Assembly: GCA_021799535.1 (NCBI GenBank)
Contig: JAJZAH010000003.1
Location: forward strand, 1 to 64,000
Source: Nanobdellota archaeon
GTDB taxonomy: Archaea > Nanobdellota > Nanobdellia > Pacearchaeales > GW2011-AR1
Reading direction: 5' to 3'
DNA length: 64,000 bases
The notes below the pieces were generated by a model. That model was not told the origin of the DNA. It ran no database searches and saw only the letters and a list, made by a program, of their open reading frames with translations. The position numbers and the translations under genes are program-made. Each line of letters begins with the position of its first letter. Position 1 is the stretch's first letter. Shown piece after piece: positions 44,334 to 52,429 of this stretch.

Positions 44334-44768
44334 ATGGCATTTAAAATAAACATCGGGGGAAAGTCGGGGAAAACGTACAAACTTGAAGCTAACGCTCCAG
44401 GCCTAATTGATAAGGAGATTGGAGAGAAAATTGATGGCAAAGAACTGAAAGGCGATCTTGAAGGATATGAATTCGAGATAACGGGAGCTTCAGACAAGGC
44501 AGGATTCCCTTCGATAAAAGAAGCTCCAGGGCAGATACTCCAGGGCGCTCTTTTGAAATACGGGAAAGGAATGCATAAAAAACCGAGAAGGGAAGGGAAA
44601 AAACCCGCAAAGGACAGAAAGCCAAAAGGACTTAGATTAAGAAAAACTGTCAGAGGGAAAGTCATTTCAGAGGCAGTAGTCCAGGTTAACCTTAAAGTTA
44701 TCAAAGACGGGAAAAAACCGCTCACCGAGATTTTTGCATCCGCAGAAAAACCTGCAGAATCTGCTTAA
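44334..44768 (+). CDS. rps6e: Small ribosomal subunit protein eS6
   Basis: 144 residues. The archaeal eS6 core is clear: FKINIGGKSGKTYKLE, then GASDKAGFPSIKEAPG and KGLRLRKTVRGKVISE. The C-terminus is extended by an Ala/Glu-rich tail (ASAEKPAESA). TATA TCTTTATAAATC near 44302-44312 places a leaderless or near-leaderless start. Confidence 0.95.
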   Translation: MAFKINIGGKSGKTYKLEANAPGLIDKEIGEKIDGKELKGDLEGYEFEITGASDKAGFPSIKEAPGQILQGALLKYGKGMHKKPRREGKKPAKDRKPKGLRLRKTVRGKVISEAVVQVNLKVIKDGKKPLTEIFASAEKPAESA

Positions 44769-44770
44769 GT

Positions 44771-45118
44771 CTAAGCGGCCCAAGGCTCTGATTTAAAGAT
44801 CACATCGAAATCTTTGTATATCGCCTTTTCAATACCGTCTTTTGCCACGGTCACAACATCATAAATCTCAAATCGGAGTTTCCTCAAACCACATAAAGGA
44901 CAGTCCTTATCAGACAGATTATCTTTTGAGGGCCTTATACTTCTCTCAAGGAAACTTAAGATAATCTCGTTTTCAGGTCCGATTATTCTATTTTTATAAA
45001 GCTTCTGCTCAACACGATTCAGAAAACAACCCGGACATATTTCATTAACTTTCCTATTCACCAAAAATCCCGGAAACTTCATTTCTCTATCATGCTCTAA
45101 CCTTATTAATGTGTCCAT
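44771..45118 (-). CDS. Cys-rich protein, second of a tandem pair
   Basis: 115 residues. Two Cys pairs, ICPGCFLNRV and KDCPLCGLRKL, could bind zinc. The layout parallels that of the upstream neighbour: C-x2-C-FL near the start, an ERSIRPSKDNLSDKDC block, then D-G..K..YKDFDVIFKSEPW at the end. The genes overlap by 13 nt and are translationally coupled. The function is not recognised. Confidence 0.65.
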   Translation of the reverse strand: MDTLIRLEHDREMKFPGFLVNRKVNEICPGCFLNRVEQKLYKNRIIGPENEIILSFLERSIRPSKDNLSDKDCPLCGLRKLRFEIYDVVTVAKDGIEKAIYKDFDVIFKSEPWAA

Positions 45119-45441
45119 ATTTCATAGTTGAAGACATCATCAAAGTCATCAATCATCTCCTTGTCATTAAGTTTTTTCAGAATCCATTTCGTGCGAAGGA
45201 CAAGGCAATAAGTGCAAAAGTCCACAGTATTTTCGTGGCAGATCACACAATCGACATCAGATATCCCTTCATCAGAAATTTTGATAGATCTTCTCAGTTC
45301 ATCAATCACCTCAGTTTTCTTCTCGGAGCTTATCCTCCTTCCGGAGAGCCATTCATTGACATGCCCAAGGAAGCACTCAGAGCAGACGGGGTTTGATATT
45401 ACGTGCAGACATTTTTTGCAAAGGTAATATTCTGTTTTCAT
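45106..45441 (-). CDS. Cys-rich protein, first of a tandem pair
   Basis: 111 residues with Cys pairs CKKC, CSEC, CVIC and CTYC, enough for two zinc sites. It shares the layout of the next gene: CSECFLGHVNEWL, then RRSIKISDEGISDVDC and a final DDFDDVFNYEIW. This indicates tandem duplication. TATA TTTTTATAAATAG is ~25 nt before the ATG, so the transcript is leaderless. It resembles treble-clef-like or ribbon proteins but no family is recognised. Confidence 0.65.
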   Translation of the reverse strand: MKTEYYLCKKCLHVISNPVCSECFLGHVNEWLSGRRISSEKKTEVIDELRRSIKISDEGISDVDCVICHENTVDFCTYCLVLRTKWILKKLNDKEMIDDFDDVFNYEIWTH

Positions 45442-45515
45442 AGATGATTGATGTGCTTTCTATTTATAAAAAAATGTAGTCCTAAAAAAGTATACAACCG
45501 TTAGCTGCGGGTTTC

Positions 45516-46346
45516 TTAAAGATTGGATAATACTGAACGCTGAACTGCAAAGCGACCACGTGAAAACTTGTGTCTTGAGTTCTTTACAACGCTCCACAAG
45601 GAACGGAAGAATCCTCCAAAATTATTTGCAATTAATCCGTTCTTAAAAATCAAACAGAAAGGAGAGTCTAACAACACGCACATACCAAAGATATCTCCAC
45701 ATACAAATTCCATAATTTTAGATTCGCCAACTGTTGAAGGTAGGGATTTTATCTGCACGGCACCCGTCTTTTTGTATCTTCCAATCGTAGAATAATCTGG
45801 ATTGTTTGATATTATCTTTGCGTCCAGTCTATGTTTTGATATCTCTTTCAGATAATCTCTCATGAAGGCCTCTCCGAGCAATCTGTCAAATGCATCTGAG
45901 TAGCCACATATTTTTATCGGTTTTTTTTCATCCAGCAGATCATAAAGTCTGGATTTCAGCGCAAAGACTCCGCGGGAGATAGAAATCTGAGATTTGCCCT
46001 CTGCCTCACTGTCGAGATTTATGAATTCTTTCATTTTCGATATTTCTTCCTTAAGCTCAGATCCCTTTCGGTTGAAGAAATCAACCAATTTTTCAATTGA
46101 CAACGCAGAATATTCTTTTTTATCCCCATTCGGAACCTCATAGACAAAACCTTTGTTTATCAGGGCTCTCAAGGAATCGTAAATGTTAGTTCTGTGGATT
46201 CCAGTTTTTTTGGAGATCATAAGAGCCGATGAATGACCACCCTTCAATAAAGATAGGTAAATCAAAATTTCATTCTTAGAAAAACCAATCGAAGACAAAA
46301 TTTCCGCGATTCTCTGAAAGCGATTCTCTACCTGAAAACTTGTCAT
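45516..46346 (-). CDS. TrmB-family transcription regulator
   Basis: 276 residues. N-terminal winged HTH (SSIGFSKNEILIYLSLLKGG, then HRTNIYDSLRALINKGFV), a coiled-coil linker (~95-125) and a C-terminal effector domain with RLYDLLDEKKPIKICGYSDA. TrmB-family regulators usually bind sugars. It is divergent from the HELTH protein gene; an inverted repeat AGTTAT-N5-ATAACT lies between them. Confidence 0.82.
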   Translation of the reverse strand: MTSFQVENRFQRIAEILSSIGFSKNEILIYLSLLKGGHSSALMISKKTGIHRTNIYDSLRALINKGFVYEVPNGDKKEYSALSIEKLVDFFNRKGSELKEEISKMKEFINLDSEAEGKSQISISRGVFALKSRLYDLLDEKKPIKICGYSDAFDRLLGEAFMRDYLKEISKHRLDAKIISNNPDYSTIGRYKKTGAVQIKSLPSTVGESKIMEFVCGDIFGMCVLLDSPFCLIFKNGLIANNFGGFFRSLWSVVKNSRHKFSRGRFAVQRSVLSNL

Positions 46347-46401
46347 AATCCATTTAGTTTAAATAAGGCCCTGTAGTATATAAAGATACTTCTCCCATAG
46401 T

Positions 46402-46418
46402 AGTTATAAATAATAACT
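46402..46418. promoter_or_regulatory. Inverted repeat AGTTAT-AAATA-ATAACT between divergent genes
   Basis: Perfect 6-bp arms with a 5-nt spacer, between the TrmB gene (start 46346) and the HELTH gene (start 46476). It is a candidate operator for the TrmB protein. Its high AT content makes chance occurrence possible. Confidence 0.35.
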
Positions 46419-46475
46419 CCTTTTTAGGGATGACAAAATCGAAAGGTTTAAATAGGATTTTCCATTATAACTTGA

Positions 46476-47006
46476 ATGATAATCACAGAGGATTTTGCAA
46501 GGAGAACTATCGAAGAGGTAGCACCGCACATTGAAGAATTGAGTGGACTGAAGGTTAATCTGGGTGGTCTCGTAATTTTAATGTCCGATAGTAAGGAAAA
46601 TGCCGCAAGTTATTCAGAGATAACAAATGTTATAGAAGTAAGTGAATCTATTCTTGATAAATATAACAAAGACAGTTTCAAAGAAGCTCTAAGCCATGAA
46701 TTGACGCATCTTGGGCAGTACTCTAACTTCAAGGATTTATCTTGGAGAGATTATTTCGCTAGAACCACTTCCAGCATGCCCAATGAACAAAATCCGGTTA
46801 CCTCTTTAATAGAAGGTGATGCAACACTAATCATGAGAACTTTTAGAAATAGATACAACCCGACAAATCAAGAAAAAATTTGTCCTAAAGATTATTTCGC
46901 ATGGTCTGAAATACTCAGGAAAAGATTCAACGGGAAAAGGAAAGATATCAATGAACTTTACACGGCACCTATTAAAGAATTAAATAAAATATTCGGGATA
47001 AATTAA
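46476..47006 (+). CDS. Predicted zinc metallopeptidase-like protein (HELTH)
   Basis: 176 residues. The zinc helix is EALSHELTHLGQYSNF, and SLIEGDATLIMRTF gives the third ligand. The N-terminal VAPHIEELSGLKVNLGG matches the paralog at 40439, but this copy is shorter. It is followed after 28 nt by a gene with a strong Shine-Dalgarno, so they are probably co-transcribed. No signal or TM segment is visible. Confidence 0.7.
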   Translation: MIITEDFARRTIEEVAPHIEELSGLKVNLGGLVILMSDSKENAASYSEITNVIEVSESILDKYNKDSFKEALSHELTHLGQYSNFKDLSWRDYFARTTSSMPNEQNPVTSLIEGDATLIMRTFRNRYNPTNQEKICPKDYFAWSEILRKRFNGKRKDINELYTAPIKELNKIFGIN

Positions 47007-47034
47007 AAAGAGAATAAAAAAGGAGGATATAAAA

Positions 47035-47523
47035 ATGACAAACGAAAAACATTATAAATTCATGGGAACAGGAGAACCTGCAATGGAGACCAAGGACTAT
47101 CTAAGCAACCTTAACCTAAAAATAGATAATGAATCCGGAATCATAGGCATAACCGAAGATGAAGAAGCGGATGTAAGACCCAAGAAAATTGGAAAGTTGG
47201 GAAAGATGGTCCTCACAGCCATAACAGCGGGTGTTGTTGGAACAACCTTTTACGGATCTCTTACAAAAAAAGTGGAAACTCTTCCGTTAACTTACCAGGG
47301 ATGGCACAGGGAGGGGGGATATAATATAATGGTATTTGATCCAAACTCTTTATATGAAAGAGGCAATAGGGAGCCACAGAATACTTTTGCAAGCGACCTT
47401 GACACAAAAATCCTTAAAGATCTTAAAACAGGTAAAGTTTATGAGGTGACTATAGAAAGGAAAAATATTGAAACTCTGTTCCCCGCCGAAGTTATTGCGG
47501 TAAAGAAAGCTCCTTCGAAATAG
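47035..47523 (+). CDS. Hypothetical protein with one membrane segment
   Basis: 162 residues. One hydrophobic stretch near 57-75 (MVLTAITAGVVGTTFYG) separates an acidic N-terminal part from a beta-rich C-terminal part (VYEVTIERKNIETLFPAEVI). A strong AAAAGGAGG lies 10 nt before the ATG, one of the few clear Shine-Dalgarno sites in the window and typical of an internal operon gene. The family is not recognised. Confidence 0.6.
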   Translation: MTNEKHYKFMGTGEPAMETKDYLSNLNLKIDNESGIIGITEDEEADVRPKKIGKLGKMVLTAITAGVVGTTFYGSLTKKVETLPLTYQGWHREGGYNIMVFDPNSLYERGNREPQNTFASDLDTKILKDLKTGKVYEVTIERKNIETLFPAEVIAVKKAPSK

Positions 47524-47532
47524 GAGTCAAAT

Positions 47533-47661
47533 ATGAGAAAAATAAAATTGCTTGACAAAAGGAAAATAATATCTACTGAAGGGATTAGTTTTGAGCCTGT
47601 GAGAAGATTTGTAAGGAGTTATCTTGCTCTGAAAATATTCTGTGAAACCGGAGGACTTTAA
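47533..47661 (+). CDS. Possible small basic protein, 42 aa
   Basis: Below the track cutoff. It starts MRKIKLLDKRKIISTEGISF, is preceded by TAGGAGTC directly at the upstream stop, and ends FCETGGL. The Shine-Dalgarno spacing of ~7 nt supports translation as the last gene of this operon. Not recognised. Confidence 0.4.
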   Translation: MRKIKLLDKRKIISTEGISFEPVRRFVRSYLALKIFCETGGL

Positions 47662-47722
47662 GGACGGCGCAGCACTATTCTCCGACATATAAATACTTTT
47701 AAAGATATGATTCATAAAAAAA

Positions 47723-48052
47723 ATGATGAGCAAAATGATGGATAAAAGTAATCCAAATTATGGATATGTAATTGCCCGCGTTGGAGATATAAGACTTACA
47801 CCCGAACAATTTGAAAAATTGCATTCGATAAGAGACTATTCAAGACTTGAAAAGGAGCTTAAAAAGATCTCTTCGTTTGGAAGGGCTAAGTTTATTCATT
47901 ATGGAGATGTCGGCGGGTGCGGTTTAAAATCGGTTGTAAGGATAGGAAGCGACCCCCAAGATGAAGATGTCTACTTTTGTATATACTGTGACAGGGATTT
48001 CCAAATGGACCAATGGGATTTCAGATATAGTGGAATCAGACCTGCAATTTAA
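47723..48052 (+). CDS. Hypothetical protein, 109 aa
   Basis: Starts MMSKMMDKSNPNYG. Features include VGGCGLKSVVRIGSD and YFCIYCDRDFQMDQWDF, where C-x2-C could bind a metal with the earlier Cys. TATA ACATATAAATAC lies ~30 nt upstream. The family is not recognised. It precedes the aIF2-gamma gene by 38 nt but that gene has its own TATA-like element. Confidence 0.6.
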   Translation: MMSKMMDKSNPNYGYVIARVGDIRLTPEQFEKLHSIRDYSRLEKELKKISSFGRAKFIHYGDVGGCGLKSVVRIGSDPQDEDVYFCIYCDRDFQMDQWDFRYSGIRPAI

Positions 48053-48090
48053 TCCCAAACCTTTTTTAACCTAAATTCTCTAAATTTTTC

Positions 48091-49281
48091 ATGACAGAAG
48101 AATTACCTGAGATAAATGTGGGGGTCGTTGGGCATATTGATCACGGAAAAACAACCCTTCTTTCAAGACTTACTGGAAAATTTACAGATACACATTCCGA
48201 AGAGCTTAAGAGGGGCATCACGATAAAGTTAGGGTATGCTGATCTTGTGATATATGAAGACCATGGAAATTTTAATACTGAGAAAAAAGGGAAACCTGTT
48301 AGGTATGTATCTTTTATAGACGCTCCGGGACATGAGATGCTTATGGCCACAATGCTTTCAGGAGCAGCAATAATCGACTCAGCAATACTTGTCATTGCTG
48401 CGAATGAAGGGATAAAGCCTCAAACAAAGGAACATTTCATGGCTTTGCAGGCAAAAGGTATAAGGAACCTTATAATTGTGCAAAACAAAATTGACTTGGT
48501 TTCGAAAGAAAAAGCTTTTGAGAGTTACAATGAGATAAAAAATTTTGTAAAAGGAACTTTTGCCGAGAGTGCCCCTGTAATCCCAGTTTCCGCGCAACAA
48601 AATGTTAATATTGACAAGCTACTTGAAGCCTTGAGTGAAATTCCCATCCCAAAAAGAGATGATGCAAAAAAACCTGTCTTCCTGATTGCAAGAAGCTTTG
48701 ATATAAACAGACCTGGAACAGAAATAAAAGATTTGCATGGGGGGGTCCTTGGAGGCATTCTGAAACAGGGGAAACTTAAGGTTGGCGATGAGATAGAAAT
48801 AAAGCCAGGCATGGCAATAAAAAGAAATAACCAGTATTTCTATGAGCCCATATCTACAAAAATTCTTTCAATACACAAAGGAGAATCCTCTGTCGGAGAA
48901 GTGATGCCTGGCGCAAGTATATCAATTGAAACTGAACTTGATCCTTTCATGACAAAAACCGACGCACTCACCGGATCAATAGTTTCAACAAAAGGAAACC
49001 TGCCGGAAATAACTTCAAAAATCCGCATAAAAACAGAACTATTTAAAGAGGTGCTTGGAGAAGAGGAGAAAAATAAAATAGAAAACCTCAAAACAAAAGA
49101 GATGCTCATGCTTTCAGTTAATACAACCATCACAGTAGGAACTGTGGAAAAGATTTCAGGCCATGTAGTGGAGATGAATTTGAACATACCCATAGTCGGC
49201 ATTGTTGGGGATAACATCGGAATTGCAAGGAATATCAACGGGCACTGGAGACTTATAGGATTCGGAGAAATAATCGGATAG
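48091..49281 (+). CDS. eif2g: Translation initiation factor aIF2 gamma subunit
   Basis: GTPase of the archaeal eIF2 complex that delivers initiator tRNA. 396 residues: G1 GHIDHGKT near 14-21, switch I LKRGITIKLGYAD, G3 DAPGHEML, G4 NKID, then two beta barrels. The start MTEELPEINVGVVGHIDHGK and the GIRNLIIVQNKID segment are characteristic. It is slightly shorter than the usual ~410. The zinc knuckle Cys residues found in many aIF2-gamma proteins between G2 and G3 are absent (YEDHGNFNTEKKGK instead). Confidence 0.96.
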   Translation: MTEELPEINVGVVGHIDHGKTTLLSRLTGKFTDTHSEELKRGITIKLGYADLVIYEDHGNFNTEKKGKPVRYVSFIDAPGHEMLMATMLSGAAIIDSAILVIAANEGIKPQTKEHFMALQAKGIRNLIIVQNKIDLVSKEKAFESYNEIKNFVKGTFAESAPVIPVSAQQNVNIDKLLEALSEIPIPKRDDAKKPVFLIARSFDINRPGTEIKDLHGGVLGGILKQGKLKVGDEIEIKPGMAIKRNNQYFYEPISTKILSIHKGESSVGEVMPGASISIETELDPFMTKTDALTGSIVSTKGNLPEITSKIRIKTELFKEVLGEEEKNKIENLKTKEMLMLSVNTTITVGTVEKISGHVVEMNLNIPIVGIVGDNIGIARNINGHWRLIGFGEIIG

Positions 49282-49356
49282 AATTAGTTACTTCTTGAAA
49301 AAGACAACGCAAGAAAAATTTAAAAAGGTTCCTTCCATGAATAAAACTGTAAGAAA

Positions 49357-49752
49357 ATGGGAATGCTAAGGAACCTTTCAAACAAGCTGCAAGGGAGAAA
49401 AAAAGTTCAAAATGAACATTTAAACTTTCAAGAAGTCCTGAATCAATTAGGATCTTTAAGCGAAGAGACTAATGTCAACATAATTTATGGACTTGGTTCG
49501 ATGTATTTTCATTTATTCAAGGATAAAAAACCAAAGGAAGCTGCTCAAATCATAGAGAAACGTTTTGATCGCCAACAAGAGAAGTTTAAATATTTCGAAG
49601 CAGATCACGAGACTTTTTCAGGGGAGAAAACAGAAAAACATTACCTTTGGTTAAAGAACGGTTTTATAAATTCTAAATCCGGACTTCACTATTTTCCATA
49701 TCAGGATGCAAGTGTTAATTATATTGTAGAAAAAGCAATAAACTCCAAATAG
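49357..49752 (+). CDS. Hypothetical protein, 131 aa
   Basis: Lys/Glu/Phe-rich, mostly helical, starting MGMLRNLSNKLQGRKK. No membrane segment or motif is recognised; LGSMYFHLFKDKKPKEAAQI resembles a TPR-like helix pair. TATA AATTTAAAAAGG near 49317-49328 lies ~30 nt upstream. Confidence 0.55.
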   Translation: MGMLRNLSNKLQGRKKVQNEHLNFQEVLNQLGSLSEETNVNIIYGLGSMYFHLFKDKKPKEAAQIIEKRFDRQQEKFKYFEADHETFSGEKTEKHYLWLKNGFINSKSGLHYFPYQDASVNYIVEKAINSK

Positions 49753-49896
49753 ATTCTATAACAGTTTATCTTAAAATTTTGTGAAATAACTCAATAATCG
49801 GTCCTGCAATTCCAAAAATTATTGCAATCATTAAGAAGAGATTGCTGAATGAGCGGAATCCACAATTTTTAAAAAGGCATTTTCCTTTTCAATGTG

Positions 49897-50919
49897 ATGA
49901 AGGGTGAAAAATTTTTGATCGGATTCGTCCTTGCAATCGGAATTTTCATGGTGTTAAGCCCTTTTGCGCTTGCAGATAATTCTACAAATATGAATTCCAG
50001 TAATTCGACAAATCTCACATTTAAGGCAAATGCAACCTCGAATTCTACAGGAATCATATCCAATGTTTCTTCCAATATTACTGCAAATTACACTCAGAGC
50101 AACACCACAGGAAATATTGAGGTGAATTCGTCAGGGAATGCAACTATTGATAATGAAACTGAACATGAAATTGGGATGATGCAGGGCACAGGGCCAGGGG
50201 CTCAGATAAGAGTACTGCAATTAGAAAGAAGCATTGAGATAAAAATACTTGAGGCACAGGCAGTACTGGGTTATGTGCAAAGCAAAACTTCAAATTACAC
50301 ATCAAACCTTCAGGATATAATAAACAAACTTCAAAATTTAAAGAATGAAGCCGGAAACGTTTCAGTCACAAACAGAACTTATGCCGTAGGGCAATTTGTG
50401 GACATAAAATCGCAGGCAGCAATATTAGTAAAAGAATTCAGGGGAAATGCTTCAGCTTATCTTAATGAAAACGACAGAAGAGCTCTGCAAGCACAATTTA
50501 ATCAGATAGAGAGAAATTCTTTCCAGGACATGAAAAAACAGATTGAGAACCTGCAAAAGGAACTTTGGAGGGAACAAATTCAGAATGTCCTGAACAGATT
50601 CGGAAGGGATGATAATAAGCTTCTGGATAGAATAAATCAAAGCAATATGACTGCAGAAGAGATAAGGTCAAGACTTGAAGAAGATTTTTCAAACATGACA
50701 CAACAGCAAAGGGCAAATGCACAGATAAAATTAAGAGAGGATGCTATACAGATCCAACAGCAAAAATTAGATGTATTAAAACAGATTGAAAAGGAAAGAG
50801 AACAACAGATTAACAGAAATCTGAATCAGCTAAGATTAATTCAAGAGAGGGAAGCCAATAGGAGTGAAAAAATAAACAATTTCATTCAAAGGTTTAAGAA
50901 CAAGAGTCAAGATGGATAA
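49897..50919 (+). CDS. Secreted coiled-coil protein rich in N-glycosylation sequons
   Basis: 340 residues. Signal peptide at ~1-24 (FLIGFVLAIGIFMVLSPFA, cleavage after ALA likely), then a ~65-residue Asn/Ser/Thr-rich segment with many N-x-S/T sequons (DNSTNMNSSNSTNLTF), then ~230 residues of charged coiled coil (IQQQKLDVLKQIEKEREQQI). The sequon-rich stretch suggests surface N-glycosylation. I chose ATG 49897 over the GTG at 49894; TATA TTTTTAAAAAGG gives a leaderless start. It overlaps the next gene by 8 nt. Confidence 0.7.
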   Translation: MKGEKFLIGFVLAIGIFMVLSPFALADNSTNMNSSNSTNLTFKANATSNSTGIISNVSSNITANYTQSNTTGNIEVNSSGNATIDNETEHEIGMMQGTGPGAQIRVLQLERSIEIKILEAQAVLGYVQSKTSNYTSNLQDIINKLQNLKNEAGNVSVTNRTYAVGQFVDIKSQAAILVKEFRGNASAYLNENDRRALQAQFNQIERNSFQDMKKQIENLQKELWREQIQNVLNRFGRDDNKLLDRINQSNMTAEEIRSRLEEDFSNMTQQQRANAQIKLREDAIQIQQQKLDVLKQIEKEREQQINRNLNQLRLIQEREANRSEKINNFIQRFKNKSQDG

Positions 50920-51139
50920 AAAGGCTTGGATGGGAATAATTGCAAGTGTCGTTATTGTCTTAGCCGTAGCAGGGTTGCTCATATTTGGAAACCATAGTAC
51001 AAGTCAAAATGCAAACACGAGTTCAGGAAACCAAGCAGCGCTTTCAGCCGCAAGCACTGTCTCTAACAATAGCAGCCAATTAATAGCAAACTCTGTCTCT
51101 AATAACAGCACTTCTGTCAACCTTGGGAGTCTTATATGA
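50912..51139 (+). CDS. Small membrane-anchored Asn/Ser-rich surface protein
   Basis: 75 residues. One N-terminal TM helix (~5-25, WMGIIASVVIVLAVAGLLIF), then an external tail of Asn/Ser/Thr with several sequons (NHSTSQNANTSSGNQ, SNNSTSVNLG). It overlaps the preceding secreted protein gene by 8 nt, so the two are made together and may interact. Confidence 0.65.
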   Translation: MDKKAWMGIIASVVIVLAVAGLLIFGNHSTSQNANTSSGNQAALSAASTVSNNSSQLIANSVSNNSTSVNLGSLI

Positions 51140-51187
51140 GGATTCTTACTAAAAATTTATAACCTGATTTTTCTATCATTGGTGGAG

Positions 51188-52054
51188 ATGACGCTTTATT
51201 CACATTCAAGATTGTCGACTTTTGAGCAATGCAGGTACAAGTACAAACTGAAGTATATTGACAAAATTCCAAGCCCAGTTAAGAAATCTGTCGAGGCGCA
51301 TCTGGGGGAATGCGTTCATGAAGCCCTTGAGTGGCTTTACAAAAATATTATTGCAGGAAAAGTCCCGCAGATGGATGAAGTAATAAGCAGATATTCCGGC
51401 ACATGGCAGGAAAAAGACACAGAAGAAATGCTTATCGTGGGAAGATTTTCAAAGCAGGATTACTTTAACAAAGGGGTTAAATTCCTGATAGATTATTACA
51501 TGAAAAACACTCCTTTTCAGGATGGCACAGTAGAAACTGAAAAGAAAGTTTGGATAAATCTGGGAGAAAATTTCCCTCATAAGGTCGTGGGTTATATTGA
51601 CAGGCTCGTCTATAATAATCAGAAAAATGAGTATGAAATCCATGATTATAAAACTGCTAACACTCTCCCCAACAGGGAGAAATTCGAAAACGACAGACAG
51701 CTGGCGCTTTATTCAATCGCTATAAAAGATCTGTACGGGAAAGACACTCCAGTCACCCTCACATGGCATTACCTGAATTATAATATGAAATTAGTTTCAA
51801 AAAGAACCAATGAGCAGCTTGAAGAACTCAAGGAGAATACAAAAAGATTGATAAACGAAATAGAATCAACGGGCGAATTCCCGCCGGATAAATCCATACT
51901 GTGCAACTGGTGTGAGTACAAGCAGTATTGCAAAGCCTGGGGAAATTCAGTTCCAAAGAAATTTTACGAAAAGCAGGCAAGCTTGCTGCAAAGCGAAGCC
52001 ACCCCTATAGAGCCTGAAGGGTTCCCTACAGCGGAAAGATCTTTTAATGATTAA
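51188..52054 (+). CDS. PD-(D/E)XK nuclease of the RecB/Cas4 type, probably with an Fe-S cluster
   Basis: 288 residues. SHSRLSTFEQCRYKYKLKY gives the first Cys. The nuclease core has LGECVHEALEWLY (His), VVGYIDRLVYN (Asp), YEIHDYKTANTLP (D-x-K) and QLALYSIA. The C-terminal CNWCEYKQYC supplies three more Cys. Four Cys around this fold bind 4Fe-4S in AddB and Cas4. No cas genes or CRISPR repeats are near, so it is more likely a repair nuclease. I chose ATG 51188 from TATA AATTTATAACC, not the TTG in the ORF track. Confidence 0.85.
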   Translation: MTLYSHSRLSTFEQCRYKYKLKYIDKIPSPVKKSVEAHLGECVHEALEWLYKNIIAGKVPQMDEVISRYSGTWQEKDTEEMLIVGRFSKQDYFNKGVKFLIDYYMKNTPFQDGTVETEKKVWINLGENFPHKVVGYIDRLVYNNQKNEYEIHDYKTANTLPNREKFENDRQLALYSIAIKDLYGKDTPVTLTWHYLNYNMKLVSKRTNEQLEELKENTKRLINEIESTGEFPPDKSILCNWCEYKQYCKAWGNSVPKKFYEKQASLLQSEATPIEPEGFPTAERSFND

Positions 52055-52340
52055 AAAAAGAGTGAAAGTATTCTTCTGCAAAAATCAAAAATTCAAGAAT
52101 ATCATACTGTGAGACGACACCGACAGATTCATTTCTTAACATCTTTTCGATATTCCCTGGCATAGAATTTATTGCTTCGTCTATTTTGGCGAAATCAAGG
52201 GCGCCCTTGCAGTCTCCCCTGATATTTGAAATTATGTTGTCCTTCATTTCCCTTAGATCCAAATAATCCTCGCAATAATCTCTAAGGAACGAACCCTTTG
52301 GGAGGCTCAAAGCAGCCCTTTTTACTAATGTTCTGTTCAT
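52044..52340 (-). CDS. Hypothetical helical protein, 98 aa
   Basis: Starts MNRTLVKRAALSLPKGSFLR. All helical with acidic patches (CEDYLDLREMKDNIISNI) and a C-terminal FLIFAEEYFHSFFNH. It converges with the nuclease gene with 11 nt overlap. Not recognised. Confidence 0.55.
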   Translation of the reverse strand: MNRTLVKRAALSLPKGSFLRDYCEDYLDLREMKDNIISNIRGDCKGALDFAKIDEAINSMPGNIEKMLRNESVGVVSQYDILEFLIFAEEYFHSFFNH

Positions 52341-52403
52341 GGAGACTAGATATGAACTTTTTTTATAAATTTAACTGAACCGTCCCGGCAAAAACTTTAA
52401 ATA

Positions 52404-52429
52404 TTCATATGAACCTATAAACATATGAA
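52404..52429. promoter_or_regulatory. Operator of the ArsR-like regulator (TTCATATG-N10-CATATGAA)
   Basis: TTCATATG and CATATGAA form a perfect 8-bp inverted repeat with a 10-nt spacer, right after the TATA-like CTTTAAATAT (52395-52404) and covering the start codon at 52425. It contains ATATGAACC, the word shared with the peroxiredoxin, ferredoxin and sufB promoters. The position fits autorepression. Confidence 0.65.

Noticed and set aside
49766-49831. Minus-strand 21-codon hydrophobic ORF
   Set aside because: No promoter at the right distance and too short to support.
51188-52054. Cas4 of a CRISPR system
   Set aside because: No repeats, spacers or other cas genes can be seen in the window.
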